Below, piece by piece: positions 1 to 12,700 of a DNA stretch of 64,000 bases (position 1 is its first letter; every line of letters starts with the position of its first letter). Source of the DNA: Pycnopodia helianthoides (Eukaryota > Echinodermata > Asteroidea > Forcipulatida > Asteriidae); assembly GCA_032158295.1 (NCBI GenBank), contig CM063248.1, forward strand, positions 13,654,657-13,718,656, read 5' to 3'. Below the pieces are notes generated by a model, which saw only the letters and a program-made list of their open reading frames with translations, searched no databases and had not been told where the DNA came from. Position numbers and translations under genes: made by a program.

Positions 1-592
1 CATGGGGAACTGACTGGGTAGATTTGAAATAATTTGGGGTTGAACAAAGATATTGACAATAAACTGTGCAAGTCTAGCGCTCATTCGAACTTCCGGGACC
101 ATAGTGGTCCCAACCGCATGGAGTTTTACGTGGGCGAGATTTTGTTTCGTCAATTATTTTAGTTTAACGTAGTTTATGACTCTGAAAATTATATATCTTG
201 TTGGGAATGTAATACTTAGTGATAAAAAATATGAAAGTAAAATCAATTCAACAATATAACGAAGAAAACCCGAGAATTAAACTTGACCTCAGCTTCCGGT
301 TACTGCAAAAAATTAAGAATTAGATATAATTTAAAACACAGATTTGATTTCAGGGAAAAAATATGTTTTTCGTTTGATGTGTTTTCTCATTCCGATAGCG
401 AGACCGCCAACATTCATGTAGGGCTAGATAGCTCAGTTGGTAGAGCGCTGGCACGTTAATCCGGAGTTTGTTGGTTCAAATCCCACTGTAGTCAATTTTT
501 GTTTGTTCAACACAACATTTTTTAGAATTTAGTAACAATTAGTGCCATTTTATTATGTCTAATTATTATATTTTGTGTGCTATTTGATTTAG
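1..592 (+). other. 3' part of an upstream calnexin intron
   Basis: Non-coding. It contains a tRNA-like unit at 422-493 and otherwise AT-rich sequence. The phase of the next exon shows this is intron rather than intergenic DNA. Confidence 0.8.
422..493 (+). repeat. tRNA-like sequence, probable SINE head or tRNA pseudogene
   Basis: A cloverleaf-sized 72-nt unit with a good A box (TAGCTCAGTTGG) and B box (GGTTCAAATCC). The D-stem GCTC/GAGC pairs perfectly. The acceptor stem GGCTAGA/TGTAGTC pairs at six of seven positions. The anticodon stem and T-stem each have a mismatch. The loop ACGTTAA would give anticodon GTT (Asn) but with C at position 33 instead of the near-invariant T. Defects plus intronic position favour a SINE head or pseudogene over a working tRNA gene. 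Confidence 0.7.
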
Positions 593-716
593 ATGGGTGG
601 TATCAGCTGCCAAAAAGGATGGAGTTGATGCAGATCTTGCAAAGTACGATGGTAAATGGGCAATTGAGGAATCAAATGACCAACCATTACAGGGAGATCT
701 TGGTCTCATTCTTAAG
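593..716 (+). CDS. CANX: calnexin exon a (lectin domain, KYDGKW segment)
   Basis: The acceptor AG is at 591-592 and the donor GTAGGT starts at 717. The first base completes a split codon, followed by 41 codons that start [10 protein letters not shown] and include AKYDGKW and GDLGLILK. This matches the calnexin/calreticulin lectin sandwich. The incoming intron is phase 2, so at least one more coding exon lies upstream of the window. A GTG at 597 is not a start codon. Confidence 0.93.
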
Positions 717-3700
717 GTAGGTGTACATGTACATGTATCTATTTTTGAAAGGGGTTTTGGATTTACCGAAATGGTTTGTTAAGTATGCTTTTACTGGGTA
801 ATCATGTTATTAAAAAATTGTACAAGGCTGTGTGTAGTTCAGAAATCCGCAGCCTCCATTACACTGTGTAACTATTTTTTACTCAACTTGTCACCGTGTA
901 TTGAGTAGGATTCTAACCAAGCTTTCTCATATGGATAATACAACTAATCACAGCGTGCTGATAGATGGAATTTGGACCCTGTGGATTCACCTCATAAACA
1001 CATGGTTTTCTGTGCAGGTCTGTGCGTGGTAGATAGTGGTAATGAGTGTTTTTTAATTCTTCGTTTAATATGACGATACTAACGTAAAAAAAAAAACACC
1101 GTAAAAAATGTATCTTGAAACAAGCACGATCGTCATTTACTGTGTACATTGCCCCCAAAAAGCACTGTACATTAAATACGGTTTGTACATTAAATACAGT
1201 CTGTACATTAAATACAGTCTGTACATTAAATACGGACTGTACATTAGATACGGTCTGTACATTAGATACGGTCTGTACATTAAATACGGTCTGTACATTA
1301 AATACCGTCCGTACATTAAATACCGTCCGTACATTAAATCCGGTTGTACATTAAATACGGTTGTACATTAAATACGGTTCGTACATTAAATATGGTCTGT
1401 ACACCGCAAGCGTTGTTCCGACCTTGACCTTTCATTCATTCATTGGTTTATCAGGAAGCTATAACAACGTCACCATGACACTTTTACCTTGTAAACCCCC
1501 AGTGTTCGTTATGCAACAAACACACGTCTAGTTTCTACTTTTTGCATGATTCAAGAACGACAAAGCATGGGTGGCTTGGCTGTTAAAATGCAAGACTTTT
1601 TTTTTTTGATACATAATCCTGTGCACTACCCTGGTGCTTATGTACACGGGCCAGGTGCTTTTACATTACTTTTCCATTTTACTGTCCAAAACAACAAGTA
1701 TACCTCCCAAGTATACCTTCATTAATTTCATGTCAATGTTTATTTTGCATAGGGAGTACTCTCTTGGAAATATTTTTTACAAGGGTCCCTTTTTCTAAAG
1801 CTACTTTAAATGAAGCTTCAACTGCTAATCCATCTATACAAATAAAGTTGCATTTCATACAATTTATCTTTTACAGTCAGTTCTTTGGTCAGGGTCTGCC
1901 CCACAGTATGACAAATTAAAAAACGCTCTAATAAACATAATCCATTGTGTTGAAGGTCACTGGTTCTAAATCATTTCGACCGACTTCTTTGCATTTTCCA
2001 AAGTTCTTGACCAAAGTTTTATGACACATTAGAGGGCATTTTTTGAAACTTTTTGTTAATTGTCTCCGCAATTTTGGATAGACTGATCTTTTCAAACTAA
2101 CTAACTAGGTAGAAACAATAAGTATTTCAGATTAAAATACGCACTTTTCATAGTGGGTTGTGTTTTTTCGGTGATATTTTTGTGCCGGTCTGTAAGCTGT
2201 AAAATTTGGCTTAGTGCCAGCCGGCAGGAATCTCTGGCGGCTACTCTCGACTGCCGCTGATCGCCGTAGCTATAACGCTGCTAGCGATGACACGTTCTCT
2301 GTGCACAATTTCAGCACGTGCACCAGCGATGGTGATTCTTGCACTTCGGGGGAAAAATCCTTTTTCCCAAGCATGCGCAGACATGTTAAATCTTTGGTCA
2401 AGGCATTTTAAACAGGTGTTGTGATCTATCGCGTAATGCATTGGAATATGTCACCAATAGAGGAAGTTTACTTTTATGCTATCGCATCGTTCTGAAACCC
2501 CCTCTAGCATTCATTGTGTCTTGCCTTTATTGCAGCACGCAAAGTAACGAGATACACCAGTAAAGACTTTGAGCCTGTAAATTGGAAACGATGTGACCTT
2601 GTTGTGTAATTTGTGATCGTATTGTGATAAGTTTTGCAGAACTTTTAGTGAATTTTTCAAACGTTATCCAAACCGTAAAAATGTAAACATATGACCGGAC
2701 ATTTAGTATGCATCTTGCAATTTTACTAAAGGCACCAATGGTAATAAATTGCCGTGAATTGTCGGTGATTTTGAGAGCATCGCGGCAATGGCATGGGGCA
2801 CCAGTGCTGTCGGTAATTTTGAGGCCTGACTTACAACTTGATGACATTATCGTTCCTCCTTTGGGCAATACCATGAAGAAAGACCACCATGGCTAGATGG
2901 GAAGACATAAACATCTAAGAGTCTTTAGTTTCCTTCTTGCTAGCGTATGATCCCTAAATCAATACAGAGTTTGAACTGTCAACTCTGGACTAGGGTTTGC
3001 AGCATTTGGAACTAAACAAACTGGCCTGTATGCCACGCTGACCCGCCATGCCCACCTGTGTTATGGTATAACTCAATGGCTAATGCAGTTGTACAAGCCA
3101 TACATGTACAGAGCTCTTTGCGAAACAATTCAAAAACTCTGTAGCTTATGAAGACGTACTTTTAGCAAATAGTAGACATTATCAATGATATTTTATCTTT
3201 GTCTCAGTATTTCAATATTTTAAAAACCAACATCGATATTGACTATATTGTCCTCAATATTGTATCATAATGATATTATGGTGATATCGTCCAGCGCTAG
3301 GCCGGGTAAATGGTAATGGCAATCTGTGTATAGTGAGTACTACAATAGACTTGTGTGATTTGCACAAGCGCATGGAGTTTCTGGGGGTTGGGGGTCAAAA
3401 TAGCTATTGGAGGTAAAATCTGGTTGTTCTCCATTCGACTGGGGAGAGAAAGGTGTGATTTTTTATTCTCAGGGAGGTGGTCTGTGTCATGGTCCAATGT
3501 TTCTTCAATCTCCTTTGAAAGGGTGCCTGTTGGATTAGTGTCAAGGGGTTTATAAATCGTTAGTTCGGTTGAGTTTTTTCTTTGTTTTATCAATGTATCA
3601 CTGTTGACCCATGACAAAAGAGAAATCTATGCAGAACCCTTGTCAGCTGGCCTTATGATAATGTCCTTCCTTGCTTGTAGAGCCTTTAGTGCCTCACATT

Positions 3701-6700
3701 CTTCTCTAGGGAGGTTGTCATGAGTTCTGTGGTTGGAATGATCACTGGAATGAATTTGTGAACTAACAACAACCTGTTTGTAAGTTTCAAGTGATGGAAC
3801 ATGGTTCTTTGGTGGTACACATTTACTCTTGCAGTAAAATGGCTCAGGATCCATAGGTGGTGAGCCAAGGAATAATTTACTGAGGCAAACTCTGCAGTAG
3901 TAGTCAGTAACAGTGAGTAAGGTCCTGACTGAGTTCAACCTGATTGACTGAGGGGGGAGTGGGGCAGAAGTTGAGTCCCTTGGAAAGCAGGCTGTGTTCT
4001 GAACCAGAAAGGGTAGATGATGAGAGGTTAATGACTTTGGATTGAGGGACTGACTGCTCAGCCTGAGGGGGTATGTTGTGCTGCAATTTTCTATGTCTGA
4101 AAGAAGACGACTAATCTTACCATTTCTCCTTGAATTAAGAACATATTCAAGTTATCATTAACTAGCACCGATCTCAATAGTGAATTCTCCAAAATGGGCT
4201 TCTGAGCAGATGGATCTAAGTTCTGCTTCAAGATAGGATACATCTTGGTTTCAAGCTGTTGTGACAAAATTTACAGTGTTCTGTTAAAATACTAATGAGA
4301 TTAAGTGAAGTACTATGGAGTTTGCTGTTCCACTGTCTGCGAAATGTGGTAGACAGAGACCTACAGGCTTCGCCAATTTTAACCTGTTGGAATGAAATGG
4401 GTTGAGTGTGTATAACCTGTAGTTGTCTTAGTGATACAAATAACTTGGTGCTTCTCTTTAAGTATATGGATTGCGTTAATGTTAAACAGAAAGTTGTGCA
4501 CACATTGCACACCTTTGTTTCAAACCAGAACAAAATGTGTACGAAAGGATTGAAATAAATAAAAATGAACTTTTGGAAACGACCAATGATGTCTGTATTA
4601 TTTACAGGTAACAATTAAATTCCTTTACAATGTACCTTTAAAAAATGTGTAAAGAAACTTGCCGAAAGTACAGCGAAAGTAAGCTTGGTCACCGTCTCTG
4701 TACATTTTTGTGCGTAAAATGGATTACTCGTAACGTTTGTACTACAGAGAGAAACCTTTGGAAGATTACATTGCTGTTATCAATGGCGACTATAGATTAA
4801 TTTTGGACCATCTATGTCTTTATATTGCGCTCTTATCTACGGCTGTTTAGTGTGCCCCAATAGCATGTGTAAAACCCAAGTGTTTTGTAATCTCTGGCAG
4901 AGTAAATAGCTGGGTTGTTTCGGGTGGTACAGTGTCTAGAGGGTTAATTAACAAATTGAAAGATTTTGTGATATCACCATCGCTCTTTTTATTGTGTTTA
5001 ACAGTGTGTGAAACTCATAATTAAAGTTATTTAATTTGTTTTTATATTACTAGTCAAAAGCCAAGCATCATGCAGTTTCAGCTATGCTCGATAAGCAGGT
5101 CCTATTTGATGAGGATTCCTTGATAGTGCAGTAAGTATAAAGGTCCCCAAATCAGTGAGGTTGTTCAGACACAGTACTAAAGTCAGTTTAACTCAAGAGT
5201 TCAACTCTGTCTGCCTGAAGGGATCCAAATTTTAGACTGAATCGTGTTTAACCCTGAAAAGTTAGATCGTCAAGCTTGAGGGTAATAGATCGTCGAGTTT
5301 GAGGGTTTATTGTTAGATCGCTTTGTATTTATCTTTTAACACTGGACAGAATAAAAATGACCACATCCAGTTTAGCTCACAACATGACCGCTGACCTGTT
5401 TAAGGTTGCTATCAATGAACCCTAATTGAAATGAGAGAAAGCGTACGTCTTCCGTTCAGGGGCGTTTTTATCTTGCTTACCTGTAATATTAGGTCTGTTT
5501 TCACAAAAAACTCTCTGAATATGATCTTTTTTGTATAAATTTGTTATAAATCTAAATTTAAATGTCAGTGGATTCCTGCTTGAAAATCATTTAATATGTC
5601 AATGAATGAAATGACCTGACGGTGAAATGAGGAGAGCAATAAATTAATAAGCTAGTAACTATCCATAATGTTACAGGAGAGTCATGAAAAAATGCAACAA
5701 TATCCCAACATCAGTATTCCAACACGCCTAAAATCTCCCAGATTTTCAATTTGTTTTCTATTTTCCTTTTGGCCAATAATATCCATACTTGTCCTAAACA
5801 TCAGCCAATAAGAAAATTTGTTTTTTACTTTTTAAATATTTGTTTATTATTCTGTAATTGAATAAATAACTAAACACTAAGGAATCTAAGAGTGAATGCA
5901 GCATTGAGATTGTGAAGTATTTTTTAAGTAGCTAACTAATCACAATTCACCAATACCAGGTACCATTTTATTGGTCCCATTACCCCAAAATAACCATAAC
6001 CCCAAAATAAACCATAACAAATTCAACATGTGCTATTTTGGACTCCACTAACTTTCTCAAATTAAATTGAAAGACTTTTCTTTGGACCAATAGCAAATGA
6101 TGGCAATGTCCAAACTGGCGGCTACAGCTACGACTGTTGCTAAGGGTGTCCTATACATGTACTTCAATACATGATGATACTGTGATATAGCCATAGCCTT
6201 AGCGGCCAATTCACACAACTTTTGATCCATTAAAAACATTTGCCTTTCTTTTAAGAAAATTTGCATCAGTATGTTTTCATTCATGTCTCTTTTGGAGGCA
6301 AACTGGAAAATTGAAATGAGACAAAGGATCATTATGGATGTAAACTGTTTGTGACATCACACCTACGCAGGAAATCACACACAGGCAGGAAAGAAAATAT
6401 CTGTGCACTGCTAAAGAAAATGTTTGAATAACAATTTGTACAGCGTCACTTCAAAACACTGTGTATCAACTTTGTACGAGGACCCACTTAACAAACTTGT
6501 GATACCTTATTGCTAATGTCAGTATTTCAGAATCAGTTGATTTCTTGATGCTGTTTTGTTTATATCTGCAGATATGAAGTGAAGTTTCAGAATGGCATGG
6601 AATGTGGTGGTGCATATATAAAGCTCCTTTCTCATAACGCTGACTTAAAATTGGTTTGTATTCCTGAATGAGATTTACAAATATTTGATGTAAAGTATGT

Positions 6701-9700
6701 TAATACAAGGTTACAGGATCCGTATTTGAAGAAAAATACACAACTTGTTCTCAGGTTTGCAGACAAAACCCCTGAAACTAATAGTGACATGTGATCATAA
6801 ACATATGACAGCTATTTACATTTTTGATTGAGGATGGTACTAAAAATGGAGACAGTGACAATATTTAATACTTTGAACATATTTTTTCCACTTTTAGAAA
6901 TATATTAGCATTATTTTAGCTACTGTTTAAACATTATGTACATTGATGTGGGAAAGTTTGGTTCCCCAATAGTGTGTCTATTCTATTTGTAATACTAGAC
7001 TAAATCATTAGTGTGTTAGATTACATTATTTTATCATCTGTCTTTGTCATTTTTTCCTGTTTCTTTAACCACTTAACTGCGTAATTATTTATCGTTATTT
7101 AAACCCCCGATGCGGAATTATTTTAAGGAAAACAATGCAAAAAAAGGATATATGGAAAGCTATGATCAGACCCTAAGGCCTAAATTGCTCTGATTATCCC
7201 CACTTATATCTGAGGCTGCTGTATCATCGACTGTAAGTTTGTGATGGCGAGATATCTCGTCATACAAGACACGTAAGAGGGGATTACCCGGGGCACAGAG
7301 CGTGTCTTTGACCTCATTTAAACCGCAAACTTGGTGACGAGCTATCTCGTCATACGCAATATAAGGGTGAGTTTGTGATGACGAGATATCTCGTCATACG
7401 CAGTTAAGTGGTTAAACTAACTCCATGAACTTTATATATTTGTAATTTCCTTATGATGTCCATTAAATTTCCAGGAGAATGTTAATGATAAAACATCCTA
7501 CACCATCATGTTTGGACCAGACAAGTGCGGAAATGAACAGAAGGTATGATAAACCAATAACTAGATTCTATTAATAACTTTCTCATTATTTTTGGTAAAA
7601 CCCGCTTCTAGTGAAGATGTTCATGACAAATGAAACAATTGCCCAGCAGCAACCGAGCCTTACTGTTTCATGGCTTCCCTGAAAGTCTCTCTTGTGTGGA
7701 AATCAATGCTGTAGCTGCTCATTGGCAACTATATATTGTTCCCTGATATTTTTTCTTTCTATTCCCGGGTTAAATTATTTCTTATCTTTACGATTTTTGT
7801 TTGTATTTTTTATTCGTTTATATTTTATTATAAAAACCTGGGAAACATCTTAGTCAGGGCCAAACTCCCACCAGGTACATGCCAAACATCACCCTCAACA
7901 AAAATACAAGATTGTCACAAATGTACCCGCTCCAAGTGTAGAACATGTCTCTACATGTAACCGGCACTTAAAGTGAAGAGTCATAGCACTGGCTCTTCTT
8001 ACAACATCAAGACTGACTCCCAATATAGCACACCTAATGTAGTCTATGTTATATCATGTAAGAGATGTGGGCTACAATATGTGGGAGAGACTAAGACCAA
8101 ACTCAGTCTTCGCTTTGCGAACCATGTCTCTTCCATAAAGACCAAGAAACCGTACGCCGTCTCCATCCACTTCAACAGCCCTAATCACAACGTCAAAGAT
8201 GTTGAACTTATGGTGATTGAGGCTTGCAATGGTGATGACAAACACCGCAAACTCAGAGAATCGCACTGGATTCACCAACTTAAGACAGTCCAACCCTTTG
8301 GACTGGACACCAACACCGGTGTCACCCCCATTTCACTTAATGCATTTATTTCATGTATTATAAATGAAGTTCCTGTTAATAACCTGGTCTCTTCACTGGT
8401 TGATTTGTTTTCCCTTCTTTTTCCCAATAAGTTGTTTTAAAAATCAACCTATCCCTTTTGCAGAGGATTTGATAACCCGCTCTTTCTGCAGGTTCCGTAA
8501 ATAATGTTCTCTCCACTGGCTAACTTTTACCATTCTTTTTCTCAACAAGTTTTTTGGGAGACCAACCTGTTCTTTTCCAAATCCTTTCTCTCCAGTATCC
8601 AGAAAAAAGGGAAAAGCCAATTAAAGTTATTAGTTTACAAACAGTGGAGAGGCTGAGAACCATCAGAGTAAAGTAGTGAGGACAAAAGGATGGTCAGTGA
8701 AAGGGTGGATTCTATTACAGAAAATACATCACCTCCGATACCAACAAATGCATTTACAATGCGCATGCGCAAGCAACTCCGCTGAACAAAAACAAAGCAC
8801 CTCCCCTCTCACTGCACCTCCCAAGTGTACACATGAAATACGCCCTTCTTTTTACAGCGCGCCATAGTGTCAGGTCCTATTTCTCTCGACTCTCAGTACA
8901 ACGTAGCGTTACACTATAGTGCAAGCAGTTTTGTCCAGTTTCCGGACACCTCCGACAACGATGTCAGATTCATCCAAAGCAAAGAAAAAATCTTACAGAA
9001 AAGTGAAATGTAGATCCTGCGGCGGTCCCCCATCGACCCTAGAATTCGACATTCACTCTACGAGCCAGAAATGTCGTATGTGCTCACAGGATAAACCCTG
9101 CGGGGTCTGCTCCACCTGGTCTACCACGGCATGGCAGGATAGTCTGGCACGCAAGACACCTTCGCAGAAGGAAAATTTCCAAGATTCCACCAAGAATCCT
9201 CAAAATACTACTTCTACTTCAAACCAAACGATGTCCTCACCGGGTCCCCCACCCGAGGTCAACGTGTCAACAGTTAATAGTGGTGCTTCGGATGATTTGC
9301 TATCCTCTAGCCGCGGATATGATCGTCCGATTCCCGCTCTTTGGAACAACCAAGCCTGCACCGGTTTCCGGGTGAGTTCCGGGCTTACCCTCAGCGCCCC
9401 CGCCAGTTTCCAAGCCTCTCCATGGTCTTATTTCCAAGACAATCCTCACCAATAGAAGTTGGCACATCTTTCCATGGATCCTTACACCAGCTTTATGCCT
9501 CCCATTGGACATTTTACCGGTTACTTTCGTCATGAACGGCCAACAGACAATGGAAGTTTTTCTCGCTCCGGTGTTCGTCCGCTACCGCGAAACACGGATT
9601 TTTCTCGGCGACACTTCCAAGGTGACAACATTGGGTACCGCTCCGAGTTCCAGCGCTCCCACTCTAGACGTTCCCGTTCCCGTTCCCGCTCCCCAATAAG

Positions 9701-12700
9701 ACCTGGTTCACCTGCCAATGATCCTCGATCCCTTGGATATTACTCCCCAGGTTGTTACTCCCAGTCCGGATCCTCTCCAAGGAGCTCTGTTGGGTCAAAT
9801 TTTGATTTGGTGGAGCCTGGGAACACTTCCATGTTCCTCAGAGGGAAGGCAGTCATACCTGAAGTGAGTAGTATTTTACAGTTTCCTCCTCCTTCACCAA
9901 AAGAGGCCTCCCGCTTGTCATTTCGCAGGGATTCCGCCCAGCCCACTCTTCCACCAAAGTTTACCATTCCTGTTGACAGCTTCTGCTCTGAGAATATTGA
10001 AGAGGCTTTCTCAATCTTTCAAAAAAGAAAACATCTGGGAATTCCTGCTCATGAATCATCTCTCTTCAAAACAAATTCCGATGATACTGATAGATTTTTC
10101 ATGGTCCCAACAATTTCATCAACGGTTAAAGATAAGCTTTGGTCTGATAAACCAACCGTGAAAAACATCTTCCCAGATAAACGCACAAAGTACCTCAACA
10201 GTTCCCTTGAGAAGCTAGATCGCCAATTACGCTATGGTGCACAAGTTTCCAACCTGTTCATTCTACTGTCAGATACTCTTGCTGCTCGGGCTTCTGAAGA
10301 TCCCGCAACAGTGGATTCGGAACTACTTCCAGTCATGTTCAAATCTCTTGATGACTGCCTAGGTTCCTGTCTACTGACCATCGCTACCAGTTCGACTATG
10401 ACAACCTCCCTGCGTAGGTCCCTTATTCTTGACCAGCTCTTCTGGCCATCTCAGGGCTCCAGAGAACGCATGGAAGAACTACCCCTCCTCGGGAGTGACC
10501 TTCGCCAATAAATTTGACGAAGTCATGCTTCAAGAGGCAAAACGTCTGAAGACTGATGAAAAGATTAATCTACGCTGACCCTCGAGTAAATCATCTTCAC
10601 AGTCCTCTCGTACTACAGACAGGGGCAGAAAAAGCAACCAGGGATCTTTTTAGACGCTCCTACACTTCCAATTTTGGTCGACCAAAGGCCACCTTCACTC
10701 GCCCAACTGCCAACACAACACCCTCTAGCTCAACCCACTCTTTCAAGACACAGTGGCCTAGAGGGCCCAAGAGGCAATGACAAAATGTACCTCATACCTC
10801 ATATTCCACCTGCTTCGGGACCGGTAGGGGGTCGGTTGCTAGACTTCTCTCAAAGATGGACCTTAATTAATCACAACAGATTCTTGGGTCCTTCGAACCC
10901 TTTCCTCGGGTTATCAACTAGAGTTTACAAGTCCTCTTCCTCAACCTCTCAGCTTTCCCAACCGGCCCACTCCGGTTCCAAAAGACCCTGCTCGTCGAAG
11001 TGCTTTAGAAAAGGAGATCACTTCCCTGCTGGAAAAGAAGGCAATAGTCCTTCTTCCTCACAAAACTGGACCAGGTTTCATCTCAACCTTTTTCCTGGCT
11101 CCCAAGAAATCCAACCAGTGGCTACCAATCATCAACCTTCGGCCCCTCAATGCCTTCATTCGACCCAAGCTTACCTACATGTACCCATTCATGCAAATCA
11201 CCAGTGGTACCTCCAGTTCTGTTAACGACACAAGACTTACCCGTTTCGATGCGTCCCGAATGGTCTTTCGACTGCCCCAAGGGTCTTTACCAATTACCAA
11301 AGTGGTTGCTGCAGCTCTACGTCGACAACAGATCCGCATTTTCATGTACCTGGACGACTGGTTATTTGTGGGCCCCTCTTACTCTGACACTCTCCAAAGT
11401 CTATCGAGGACCATACAGCTTACGCAAGAACTAGGGTTCATCATCAACGCAGAGAAGTCTTCCCTAGTTCCATCCCAAAACCCAGTATTCCTAGGAGCAT
11501 CCCTCAACATGACGGCTGGGAAAGCCTCCCCCACGATGGAACGCTGCCTTGCTTTGGAAGAATGCATTCAACTCTTTCTTACCTCTTCAACACCCTCGGC
11601 TAGGGCCTGGCTTCGTCTATTGGGGTTCATGGCCAGTCTCGTAGACTTAGTACCATGGTGCAGAATGCATATGCTTGCTCTTCAGCTTCATCTGCTTTTT
11701 CATTACCGACCCCGAAGGAACATACTAACCAAACCAGTTCCAGTCAGCGCCCTCATACAATCCCGTCTCAAATGGTGGCTTCGTCATCAGAACCTTCTCT
11801 GCGGCACAACATTCCCGTGACCCACTTCATCAGTGAATCTGACAACAGATGTCTCACAGTCAGGTTGGGGTGCTCACCTGCCATTGATTTCACCAAACTC
11901 TTCCTAACTATCATCACCATTGCAAGCCTCACTTACAGTAAGTAGGACATCTTTGTTGCTGTGATTAGGGCTGTTGAAGTGGATGGAGACATGGTTTGGT
12001 TTCTTGGTCTTTATGGAAGAGATATGGTCCGCAAAGCGAAGACATAGTTTAGTTTAATCTCTCCCACATATTGTAGTCCAAATCTCTTACATGATATGAC
12101 ATAGACTACACTGTGTTTGTCACATTGGGAGTCGGTCTTATATATAATTTGTTTTGAGGGGTTGAAAATTTGGAAAGTCACATTAATTTTTTTGTTTTTT
12201 TCTGTTGAAACAAAAAAGTAAAATTCAATCAGTAAATGATATTCTTTTTTAAATTCTTAGTCATTTTATTTAAATGTGTCTGTTTGTTGTAGCTGCTGGG
12301 CACCTCTGAAAAACAGTGTTTCACTGAGAGGTCTCCCCAGGGTAAAGAAGAAATAAATAATAAATTCTTTCTCCCCCTCCCCCTTTCGTGTTGTGAAGTG
12401 TATTATTTAAGGTGCAAGTAGATCTGCACCCAGGGAACCTGATCAAAATGTTCGCAAAGTTTTTTCTTCACCCACTACAGATTTACTTGATTTTAATGCC
12501 CTGCCGGCAAAGCCAGCCAAAGGAGTTTATATAGTGTTTGCCTTGTCCTTCCGTGTGTGTGTGTGTGTGTGTGAGCGTGTCTACCTGTTGAAACCGAGGA
12601 CTTTAACAAAAGGGATCCACATGTTTTGAAAGAGCCTGGACGTCCTTGCTTTGCTTTCGTGTACAAAACCAACGGGGGCGTTGCTAAAAACAAAACAATG

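Larger units (their letters stand above)
717..5053 (+). other. intron after exon a
   Basis: It holds an 18-bp minisatellite (1167-1402), an interspersed repeat (about 2200-2860) and a minus-strand Penelope-like RT remnant (3297-4086). I see nothing recognisable in 1403-2200, 2860-3185 or 4620-5053. Confidence 0.75.

Noticed and set aside
422..493. Functional tRNA-Asn gene
   Set aside because: C instead of T at position 33 and mismatches in three stems. A SINE head or pseudogene fits better.
597..782. A 61-codon ORF starting at GTG 597
   Set aside because: It is calnexin exon a read through its donor site at 717. The extension past the splice site is not coding.
1108..1371. Open frames on both strands with repeating peptides (YIKYGL, CTLNTV, MYRPYL)
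   Set aside because: They arise from an 18-bp tandem repeat, whose length is a multiple of three. No gene evidence.
4228..4614. 128-codon minus-strand ORF as the N-terminus of the Penelope-like element
   Set aside because: Position and strand fit, but I could not match its residues to the family with enough confidence.
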